5,863 nt of DNA from Candidatus Nomurabacteria bacterium (GTDB lineage: Bacteria > Patescibacteriota > Minisyncoccia > Phycocordibacterales > CSBR16-119), in contig SKGB01000056.1 of the NCBI GenBank assembly GCA_007117675.1, positions 1 through 5,863 on the forward strand, written 5' to 3'. The notes below the pieces were generated by a model that was given only the letters and a program-made list of their open reading frames with translations, had not been told where the DNA came from and did not search any database. Every line of letters begins with the position of its first letter. Position 1 is the first letter of the stretch. Position numbers and translations under genes: made by a program. Of the stretch, positions 1 to 4,717 are shown piece by piece.

Positions 1-212
1 ACGGTGTTATGGTTTTCATAACCAAAGTAAGCAAGGAATGTATTGTCCTCTCTCGCAACAACACACTCTAGAATAGGACTAATTTTATTATTAGGTAGAG
101 AGATTTCGGGTTCTTCTTCAAGAGATACAACCACCTGACTTTGTGCAAATGTCACACTTGAATAAGAAACAAAAGACAAAAATACCAAAGTACCAATTAC
201 CACACGCTTCAT
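1..212 (-). CDS. Secreted protein, N-terminal part only (FGYEN module)
   Basis: The first 70 codons of a minus-strand gene that runs off the left edge. From ATG at 212 the protein begins MKRVVIGTLVFLSFVSYSSV, a basic start plus a hydrophobic core, and a likely signal-peptidase site after TFA (residue 23), so it should be exported. After an acidic stretch (EEEPE, 32-36) comes ISPILECVV...FLAYFGYENHNT (44-70). This resembles a module seen in secreted proteins of CPR and other bacteria, with the pattern 'P-x-LEC-V...AYFGYxN'; its function is unknown. An in-frame ATG at 224 would add MGKI. I prefer 212 because GGGAAAG lies just upstream and MKR is a normal signal-peptide start. The 103-bp gap to the MscS gene shows no clear terminator, so it may be read from the upstream operon or from its own weak promoter. 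Only the export prediction is firm. Confidence 0.8.
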   Translation of the reverse strand, partial: MKRVVIGTLVFLSFVSYSSVTFAQSQVVVSLEEEPEISLPNNKISPILECVVAREDNTFLAYFGYENHNT

Positions 213-276
213 GATCTTTCCCATATTTAAAATAATATTATGTAAATATTTCACATTAAACTAATAAGCTGTCTTA

Positions 277-305
277 GTATTACCACAAAAAACACAAGAA
301 AACAA
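277..305 (-). promoter_or_regulatory. Weak candidate promoter for the 1-212 gene
   Basis: On the minus strand, TTGTTT (300-305), a 17-nt spacer and TAATAC (277-282) preceded by TGG give a poor -35 and a poor -10 with an extended -10-like TG. The position between the MscS gene stop and the 1-212 gene is sensible, but the match is weak and AT-rich DNA yields such hits by chance. Confidence 0.22.
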
Positions 306-315
306 TTGGGCTTAT

Positions 316-1164
316 CTATTGCTTCAATGTGACCACTCTTTGAGGGAAAGGAATTTCAATACCTTCTTTATCAAAACGCTGTTTAATACGTTTTCGTAAC
401 TCACCCGCAACAGACCACTGTTCCAGAGGTTTGGTTTCGCCAACAATTCGTACATCAACAGAAGACTCCCCTAAATTGTCGACACGTAAAAACTGAGGAG
501 CTTTCAGTATCTTCTGGCCCCATACTTCATCATGTGCGATCTCCTCTCCAATACTGTTCACAACATCTATCACCTTATCAATATCAGCCCCATAAGAAAC
601 ACCAACAACCAAATTTACCCGAGAAAAATCTTTAGATTTATTTGCAACAACTTTCATCTCTCCATTTGGTACAAAATGTAAAATACCATCAAGGTTTCGA
701 ACCGTTGTTACACGCAGGGTTACATTTTCAACAATTCCTGTTATACCAGCAACCTCAACAGCGTCACCCACTCGGAATTGATTTTCAAGAATAATAAAAA
801 AACCACTAATCAAATCTCGCACTAAATACTGTGCACCGAAACCAAAGGCAACTCCAGCAACTCCAGCGCCAGCCAAAACTGGACCAATGGTGACACCCAA
901 AGCTGACAATACAAGCATAAAAGTAACACCATATAGTAAAATTTTCATCGTACCACTAAAAACTCTTATAAGAGTATCTTCTCGTTTTTTTTCAGAAGCA
1001 GAGTCAATAAAATCATGAGAAGGCACAGCTTTTCGAACTATTTTTTCAATAGTATTATGAAGTCCAACCGAGACAAGTTTAGCAACAACAATAATAATAA
1101 TGAGTTCTATTCCGGTCGTAATAAACCAAGAGATTATATATTCGTTTAAAAATTCACTATACAT
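316..1164 (-). CDS. MscS-family small-conductance mechanosensitive channel
   Basis: A 282-residue protein, close to the usual length of the three-TM MscS type (E. coli MscS is 286). Membrane segments are seen at about 10-34, 70-90 and 92-124. The third is the pore helix, rich in Gly and Ala (AGAGVAGVAFGFGAQYLVRD, 99-118), followed by the beta-domain ENQFRVGDAVEV (127-138), the VPNG motif (165-168), an alpha/beta C-terminal domain and the family ending IEIPFPQRVV (269-278). It should form a heptameric inner-membrane channel that opens under membrane tension and releases solutes on hypo-osmotic shock. The ATG lies 2 nt after the stop of the CAP-domain gene and has no Shine-Dalgarno sequence, so translation is probably coupled to that gene. 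Family assignment is secure; which paralogue (MscS, YnaI-like and so on) cannot be told, so no symbol is given. Confidence 0.95.
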   Translation of the reverse strand: MYSEFLNEYIISWFITTGIELIIIIVVAKLVSVGLHNTIEKIVRKAVPSHDFIDSASEKKREDTLIRVFSGTMKILLYGVTFMLVLSALGVTIGPVLAGAGVAGVAFGFGAQYLVRDLISGFFIILENQFRVGDAVEVAGITGIVENVTLRVTTVRNLDGILHFVPNGEMKVVANKSKDFSRVNLVVGVSYGADIDKVIDVVNSIGEEIAHDEVWGQKILKAPQFLRVDNLGESSVDVRIVGETKPLEQWSVAGELRKRIKQRFDKEGIEIPFPQRVVTLKQ

Positions 1165-1166
1165 GT

Positions 1167-2240
1167 TTATCTATCAAGCACATCGATTTCAGCGCTTGTA
1201 TTAATTATAACGTTATCTAAAAATAAACTTTTCTGTAAGACCAACAAAACACCTATAAGAACAATTGCACCTAAAAGCAAGACGGCATGATCAATATGGT
1301 GATGTTTAAATTCAACCACCACTCGAACAAGCAACACCACAATGAGCACAAAAATTAAAACAAGCAATAAAATGAATGAAAAAGAAAGTGGAGAAATAAT
1401 AATTTTTTCAAACAGTGTAAGTTGCGAAGCATCCTCCATTATTTGATATGATTCTGAGGCGAAATTATTGGAGTTTTCAGTATTAGTAGATACGTAATCA
1501 TTCAGTAGAACATCACTATTACTATTTTGTACAAAAACTGAAGTTTCTTGTGTTATACCTGTATCCCCTTGAGTAATTTCTCCCAGGACCTCCTGTGTCG
1601 GTATTTCAAACATGGGTTGATTATCTTCAGTTAAAATCTCAGACAACGGAACATCTTCTTGTTTTAATACAGTACTATTTTGAATACTTATAGACTTCGG
1701 GGTTCCAAAAAGCTGAACAACAAAGGTTGCCGGACGTCCTTTATAAACTCCTTGCGAAGTTGCTATTCCTATTTCGGTAAAACGTGAATCAACAATGTTT
1801 TTTTTATGTGTTGGAGAAGCAAGCCATGCTCTGTGAACATCGAGAGATTCACTAAAATTAACAGCTAAGTTTTCTCCTGCATAAGCGTAGGAATAACCAA
1901 CACTATCAAACCAATGCCACGGAGTAATACCCTCTGGCGAAGTGTGAGCAAAGTAACTCTTGGAAGCCATATCGTCTGCTTTTTTTTGAGCTGCCTCAAC
2001 TAGTAGATTATTAACCTGAAGTGCCTGAGTATTGTTTTGCTGCCTGTCTTGATTTGTTAACTCAACAAGAAATGCTGTTTGGATTGAAGCCAACAAACCT
2101 GAAGTATGAATAAAACGAGAACCAAAAATAGACATAGAAAAAATAGCCAGTGTAACACACATGATAATCATAATTTTTTTGGTTGAAAAAATATGAGGGT
2201 GATAATTATTACGTTGAGTTGGAAAAAAGTAGTGCTTCAT
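1167..2240 (-). CDS. CAP/SCP-domain (YkwD-like) membrane-anchored protein
   Basis: 357 residues. A hydrophobic segment at about 23-43 acts as signal anchor, then a CAP domain spans about 57-180. The four expected CAP-cavity residues are visible: His99 (YFAHTSP), Glu123 (GENLA), His145 (SPTHKKNI) and Glu156 (TEIGIA). A Ser/Thr/Asn/Gln-rich linker (181-275) contains EVLG at 217-220. Two C-terminal membrane helices lie at about 283-308 and 317-338, joined by a short His-rich loop (HHHIDH, 313-318). Predicted topology puts the CAP domain outside and the HHHIDH loop inside. Bacterial CAP proteins are often surface or spore-wall proteins; the biochemical role is not settled. The start at 2240 fits an extended -10 element just upstream. 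Internal Met24 or Met27 would shorten the N-tail but keep the anchor. It is followed by the MscS gene after 2 nt, so the two are likely co-transcribed and coupled. Confidence 0.9.
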   Translation of the reverse strand: MKHYFFPTQRNNYHPHIFSTKKIMIIMCVTLAIFSMSIFGSRFIHTSGLLASIQTAFLVELTNQDRQQNNTQALQVNNLLVEAAQKKADDMASKSYFAHTSPEGITPWHWFDSVGYSYAYAGENLAVNFSESLDVHRAWLASPTHKKNIVDSRFTEIGIATSQGVYKGRPATFVVQLFGTPKSISIQNSTVLKQEDVPLSEILTEDNQPMFEIPTQEVLGEITQGDTGITQETSVFVQNSNSDVLLNDYVSTNTENSNNFASESYQIMEDASQLTLFEKIIISPLSFSFILLLVLIFVLIVVLLVRVVVEFKHHHIDHAVLLLGAIVLIGVLLVLQKSLFLDNVIINTSAEIDVLDR

Positions 2241-2248
2241 ATATCTGT

Positions 2249-2257
2249 ATCATACCA
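2249..2257 (-). promoter_or_regulatory. Extended -10 promoter of the CAP-MscS operon
   Basis: On the minus strand TGG-TATGAT (TGG at 2255-2257, TATGAT at 2249-2254) is an extended -10 with 5 of 6 matches to TATAAT. No good -35 is seen; the -35 region falls in the 3' arm of the preceding terminator. Expected transcription start is about 2242, only about 2 nt before the ATG at 2240, so the mRNA would be essentially leaderless. Confidence 0.5.
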
Positions 2258-2266
2258 TGACACCAG

Positions 2267-2303
2267 ACAAAAAACACACCCGTATATTGAGTGTGTTTTT
2301 TGT
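2267..2303 (-). terminator. Intrinsic terminator after the peptidoglycan-binding gene
   Basis: Arms 2267-2281 and 2289-2303 pair over 15 bp around a 7-nt loop. On the minus-strand RNA all positions pair, one as G-U, and the 3' arm contains a run of six U. It begins 2 nt after the TAA at 2305, so it closes the 2305-3918 transcript and separates it from the CAP-MscS operon. On the plus strand the same pair is a C-A mismatch, so the minus direction is favoured. Confidence 0.85.
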
Positions 2304-2304
2304 T

Positions 2305-3918
2305 TTATTTTTCAAACTCCCAAATATTATTGGATGATTGTACTGGTGTATTTATATTTGAAACGCCATCATTTTCAAAATATTTTCCTAGCACAAGATT
2401 GTAATGTTCATCTGGTGTCAAAACTCTTCCGTCTGGATACAAAAACGTTTGAGTTGTCACACAAAATAATATAGGAATTTCAATTTGTAACTCTGAACAC
2501 ATAATATTGTTTATGTGTCGAGATGTTGTTTCTTTTACAATACCGGTAGCTTCAGTAATTCCCCACGGAGCAAGAATCTCGTCAGATTCTTGTGTTTGAA
2601 ATCTTTTTACAGCTTCGTAGGTAGCGTTGTCGTATTCTCCATTCACCACAAGACTTTCAGCCATGTAGTCATTTAAGAATATCTGCAATCGGCGCACATC
2701 TTCAGATTTATTCTGATAATGCTTTGCCATAAATGTAGTGATATAAAAATCACAAGTAGGTGTAGAAACACCCAGCACTTCACCTTGGGGTGGCGCTTGA
2801 ACTCTTTGACGAGACATTATTCTTGAGGTACTTGACCCGCCACCCCCACCATTAGGATTATCCTCCTCTGGTTCATCATCCTCAGTATCTTCTTGGTCTG
2901 AAACACAATCGGTGTCTAGGGTGAAGTAAATCATAAGAAACCCTCCACCAGATGCATATGGATACAACTGAACATCTTCTTGATTGGCATTGAAAAATTC
3001 AATATTTTCAAGAATTTGATCCAGGATTGTTTCATCCTCTAAGCCATTACGGATAATAACAAAATTTGAACCAGTTCTTACAACTCGGACAAAACCATCA
3101 ACAACACCAGAAGATTCATTCGGTACAAAATCTTGACCATCATTATAGGTCAAAGGAATAAATTGACCTTGCTGAATCTGCGTCCCCGAACCAGTAAAAA
3201 CATTCCAGTCACCTTCATAAGAAAAAGCAACAAAAACATCTTCTACAGGACAAGAAACATCCAACCCGTATACAAATAAAGTTAATTCTGCAGGCACAAC
3301 ACAATCATCGTCAGCAAAAAAATTAATTGTATAAAAACCAGCAGAAAAAGGGAATAGATCAGAAATATTATTATTAATCTCAATCTCGTACCCTTCTGGA
3401 GCACTAGGAATATCTACCGAAACACTATTAATAGCAGCGTTGATATTAAGTAATGTAGCTATTGGAGAGGAACTTGACTGAGCTTCAACATAACTCTTAC
3501 TTAATATAATTGGAAATGCCTCACCCAAACCACAAGAATCTATCACTGGGGCACGGAAACCTGTTTCAATTTGACCTGAATCATTGTTAGCAGTTACAGA
3601 AAATTCATCTTCACCGTTGTTATAATTTAACTCATCCTGGAAAGATATAGTTTCGTAATTAAAAGAAACATCTTCTTCAAAATCTTCAGAAATATCAAAG
3701 GTAACAACATCAACACTCTCTTGATTTTGAAGAGAGGTGAATTGCTGCTGATTATACTCAAGCGAGCGACTATTTATTACAACAGGGTCAGACTCTCTAA
3801 TATTTTCAACAGCTCCTTCTGCGGCCGCAGAAAAAGGAAAAAGGAACGTAGTCAACAAATACAGTATCACGAGCGATACCGTAGACATGCTACGAAAAAA
3901 AGATAAATATCGCTTCAT
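2305..3918 (-). CDS. Secreted protein with C-terminal peptidoglycan-binding domain
   Basis: 537 residues. The signal peptide is MKR... with a hydrophobic core at 11-30 and likely cleavage near SAAA (30-33). Residues 40-335 are beta-rich and Ser/Asn/acid-rich with few Cys (129, 206, 223, 338); I recognise no family there. An acidic run (339-354) and GGGGGSSTS (357-365) form a flexible linker, with GEVLG at 379-383. A PG_binding_1-type domain covers about 389-475: DVRRLQIFLN (407-416), GEYDNATYEAVKRFQ (427-441), then the APWGIT extension (450-455) that I associate with Parcubacteria. Cys389 and Cys474 bracket this domain and could form a disulphide. A 60-residue tail follows. The likely role is a wall-attached surface protein whose N-terminal part is exposed. 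No catalytic motif is seen. The ATG at 3918 has no Shine-Dalgarno sequence but fits the signal peptide. It appears monocistronic, with promoters upstream and a terminator directly after the stop. Confidence 0.88.
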   Translation of the reverse strand: MKRYLSFFRSMSTVSLVILYLLTTFLFPFSAAAEGAVENIRESDPVVINSRSLEYNQQQFTSLQNQESVDVVTFDISEDFEEDVSFNYETISFQDELNYNNGEDEFSVTANNDSGQIETGFRAPVIDSCGLGEAFPIILSKSYVEAQSSSSPIATLLNINAAINSVSVDIPSAPEGYEIEINNNISDLFPFSAGFYTINFFADDDCVVPAELTLFVYGLDVSCPVEDVFVAFSYEGDWNVFTGSGTQIQQGQFIPLTYNDGQDFVPNESSGVVDGFVRVVRTGSNFVIIRNGLEDETILDQILENIEFFNANQEDVQLYPYASGGGFLMIYFTLDTDCVSDQEDTEDDEPEEDNPNGGGGGSSTSRIMSRQRVQAPPQGEVLGVSTPTCDFYITTFMAKHYQNKSEDVRRLQIFLNDYMAESLVVNGEYDNATYEAVKRFQTQESDEILAPWGITEATGIVKETTSRHINNIMCSELQIEIPILFCVTTQTFLYPDGRVLTPDEHYNLVLGKYFENDGVSNINTPVQSSNNIWEFEK

Positions 3919-3944
3919 ATTGTGATATATATTTGTTAATTAAT

Positions 3945-3973
3945 AAATAAGATATATACAGTATTTTTTTCAA
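3945..3973 (-). promoter_or_regulatory. Second candidate promoter of the 2305-3918 gene
   Basis: Minus strand: TTGAAA (3968-3973), 17-nt spacer, TTATTT (3945-3950). Expected start is near 3938, giving a leader of about 20 nt. The -35 is fair and the -10 poor, so it ranks below the 4003-4031 promoter. The two could act in tandem. Confidence 0.3.
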
Positions 3974-4002
3974 GGGGCATATGTATTTCACATTTTCAAC
4001 AT

Positions 4003-4031
4003 ATACTACATACAAAGAAACCAAGTGTCAA
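4003..4031 (-). promoter_or_regulatory. Main candidate promoter of the 2305-3918 gene
   Basis: Minus strand: a consensus -35 TTGACA (4026-4031), 17-nt spacer and TAGTAT (4003-4008, 4 of 6). Expected start is about 3996, giving a leader of roughly 77 nt before the ATG at 3918. It abuts the U-tract of the upstream terminator, a compact end-then-start arrangement. Confidence 0.5.
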
Positions 4032-4155
4032 ACAAAACAAAAACCACCTTGTTTGGGTGGCTGTGCAAATAAAAACAATAATTAATTCAATTGAGGAATA
4101 TTTTCCATGGGGTAAAATAAGATATCTTGACTGGTAAAACAGTATCAAGTGTCAA
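4022..4155. repeat. Direct repeat CAAGTGTCAA, two copies
   Basis: The same 10-mer occurs at 4022-4031 and 4146-4155, 124 bp apart and in the same orientation. The first copy contains, on the minus strand, the TTGACA of the best promoter for the 2305-3918 gene. The second also gives TTGACA on the minus strand but has no -10 at 16-18 nt. It could be a protein-binding site or a remnant of a duplicated promoter; two copies are thin evidence. Confidence 0.35.
4031..4062 (-). terminator. Intrinsic terminator downstream of the 63-aa gene
   Basis: Minus-strand RNA: CCACC (4056-4060) pairs with GGTGG (4044-4048) around a 7-nt loop, extended by one G-U and one A-U pair to 7 bp. It is followed by a U-rich tract (4043 down to 4031, TTTTTGTTTTGTT). 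It would end transcripts from the 4223-4414 gene and lies 24 nt after the stop of the doubtful 4087-4209 ORF. Confidence 0.7.
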
Positions 4156-4209
4156 CACCCTCAGAAAATATGCTTGATGTACACACAAACTTCCGTATCG
4201 CATGTACAT
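4087..4209 (-). CDS. Doubtful 40-aa small ORF after the 63-aa gene
   Basis: An ATG-to-TGA ORF, 40 residues, starting MYMRYGSLCV and ending YFTPWKIFLN. It begins 13 nt after the stop of the 63-aa gene and ends 24 nt before an intrinsic terminator, which is where a second cistron would sit. It is mildly basic and hydrophobic, without a clean membrane helix. Against it: no Shine-Dalgarno sequence, no recognised motif, a TGA stop while every other visible gene uses TAA or TAG, and an ORF of this size is not rare by chance in this DNA. I give it as a candidate only. Confidence 0.18.
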   Translation of the reverse strand: MYMRYGSLCVHQAYFLRVLTLDTVLPVKISYFTPWKIFLN

Positions 4210-4222
4210 ATTTACATTTAAT

Positions 4223-4414
4223 TTAATCTATATGATCATCTTCAAAGGATAGTATTTCATACATATCCCTATCGTTGTAATCTATAGATTCACATCCTTG
4301 AAGGAATAAACCAAATGTAAGATGACGTTGTTCCTCCGAGTAGTCATCTAAAACTCGGGATACGGGAACACTTATAAAACTGTCTCCGCACGGAATTAAA
4401 ATTGAATCAATCAT
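4223..4414 (-). CDS. Small, very acidic hypothetical protein (63 aa)
   Basis: I do not recognise a family. The 63 residues contain 15 Asp/Glu, three Arg and no Lys, notable in an AT-rich genome where AAA/AAG codons are common. Two Cys (9 and 41) are present; there is no signal peptide or membrane helix. Middle and C-terminal parts are acidic and aromatic (DYNDRDMYEI, 45-54; SFEDDHID, 56-63). It is probably a cytosolic globular or partner-bound protein. The gene has a plausible promoter (4461-4489) inside an inverted repeat, and a terminator downstream, so it looks like a real transcription unit. Its leader holds a tiny ORF (MFFKNKY) ending 3 nt before this ATG in the same frame; the start has no Shine-Dalgarno sequence. 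Nucleic-acid mimicry or an antitoxin-like role would fit the charge, but that is speculation. Confidence 0.62.
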   Translation of the reverse strand: MIDSILIPCGDSFISVPVSRVLDDYSEEQRHLTFGLFLQGCESIDYNDRDMYEILSFEDDHID

Positions 4415-4451
4415 TAATTAATATTTATTTTTAAAAAACATAATTTAAAAA

Positions 4452-4476
4452 GTTGTTGTAAATATACTACAACAAC
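4452..4476. repeat. 9-bp perfect inverted repeat around a -10 element
   Basis: GTTGTTGTA (4452-4460) and TACAACAAC (4468-4476) are perfect inverted arms with a 7-nt spacer. The spacer holds the minus-strand TATATT of the 63-aa gene promoter. A dimeric regulator bound here would block that promoter. The alternative is a minus-strand hairpin followed by five T, terminator-like, but with only 3 G/C pairs and no upstream minus-strand gene that needs it. Confidence 0.6.
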
Positions 4477-4489
4477 ACAACTATTGCAA
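4461..4489 (-). promoter_or_regulatory. Promoter of the 63-aa gene
   Basis: Minus strand: TTGCAA (4484-4489, 4 of 6), exactly 17 nt, then TATATT (4461-4466, 5 of 6). Expected start is near 4454, giving a leader of about 40 nt to the ATG at 4414. The -35 hexamer is its own reverse complement and is also used by the plus-strand tRNA promoter. Confidence 0.55.
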
Positions 4490-4511
4490 ACCTTTTAAAT
4501 ACATGTATAAT
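4484..4511 (+). promoter_or_regulatory. Promoter of tRNA-Ala
   Basis: Plus strand: TTGCAA (4484-4489), 16-nt spacer, consensus TATAAT (4506-4511). Expected start is about 4518, leaving a 5' leader of about 33 nt to be trimmed before the tRNA at 4551. It diverges from the 63-aa gene promoter and shares the -35 bases with it. Confidence 0.6.
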
Positions 4512-4550
4512 ATTTCTCGTTACCCTATCATATACTTACGGTACATATAG

Positions 4551-4624
4551 GGGCCTGTAGCTCATCTGGCTAGAGCGCCCGCCTTGCACGCGGGAGGTGG
4601 CAGGTTCGAGTCCTGTCAGGTCCA
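4551..4624 (+). tRNA. tRNA-Ala (anticodon TGC)
   Basis: A complete 74-nt cloverleaf. The acceptor stem is GGGCCTG (4551-4557) with CAGGTCC (4617-4623), including the G3-U70 wobble (4553/4621) that is the main alanine identity element. D stem GCTC/GAGC (4560-4563, 4573-4576); anticodon stem CCCGC/GCGGG (4578-4582, 4590-4594) with loop CTTGCAC and anticodon TGC at 4585-4587, reading GCA and related Ala codons; 5-nt variable loop; T stem GCAGG/CCTGT with loop TTCGAGT (4605-4611). The discriminator is A4624 and the next bases are CAT, so CCA is not encoded and must be added. An intrinsic terminator follows 7 nt later, so this is a stand-alone tRNA unit. Confidence 0.98.
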
Positions 4625-4631
4625 CATATAT

Positions 4632-4662
4632 AAAAATCACCAACTTCGTGTTGGTGATTTTT
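4632..4662 (+). terminator. Intrinsic terminator after tRNA-Ala
   Basis: A perfect 13-bp stem (4632-4644 with 4650-4662) and a 5-nt loop TTCGT, flanked by A5 and T5 so it can work in both directions. It sits 7 nt past the tRNA and insulates it from the 4718 gene. Confidence 0.92.
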
Positions 4663-4664
4663 AT

Positions 4665-4693
4665 TTGTGTTACCGTACACTTTTTTGTATAAT
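4665..4693 (+). promoter_or_regulatory. Promoter of the 122-aa Cys/His-rich gene
   Basis: Plus strand: TTGTGT (4665-4670, weak -35), 17-nt spacer, consensus TATAAT (4688-4693) preceded by TG. Expected start is about 4700, so the leader is about 18 nt and contains no Shine-Dalgarno sequence. It begins 2 nt after the tRNA terminator. Confidence 0.6.
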
Positions 4694-4717
4694 GAAATAA
4701 ACCTTTAAAAATATCTT

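Larger units (their letters stand above)
3919..4222. other. Intergenic region with promoters, terminator and repeat
   Basis: About 300 bp without a secure gene, between the 63-aa gene and the peptidoglycan-binding gene. It holds two candidate minus-strand promoters (3945-3973 and 4003-4031), an intrinsic terminator (4031-4062), two copies of a 10-mer, a possible hairpin (4126-4149) and a doubtful 40-codon ORF (4087-4209). The order, read on the minus strand, is end of one transcript, terminator, then start of the next. Confidence 0.7.

Noticed and set aside
2193..2474. Plus-strand ORF of 93 codons
   Set aside because: It lies over the terminator and the ends of two well-supported minus-strand genes; its composition is low-complexity and it has no motif or promoter.
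3721..3906. Plus-strand ORF of 61 codons
   Set aside because: It is the complement of the signal-peptide region of the 2305-3918 gene; no independent support.
4551..4624. tRNA-Ala as an integration (attachment) site
   Set aside because: No second copy of the tRNA 3' end, no integrase and no composition shift were seen in the window.
4536..4679. Inverted copies of TTACGGTACA / TTACCGTACA around the tRNA
   Set aside because: The 7-bp common core is short and offset, and one copy falls in a promoter spacer; it is likely chance.
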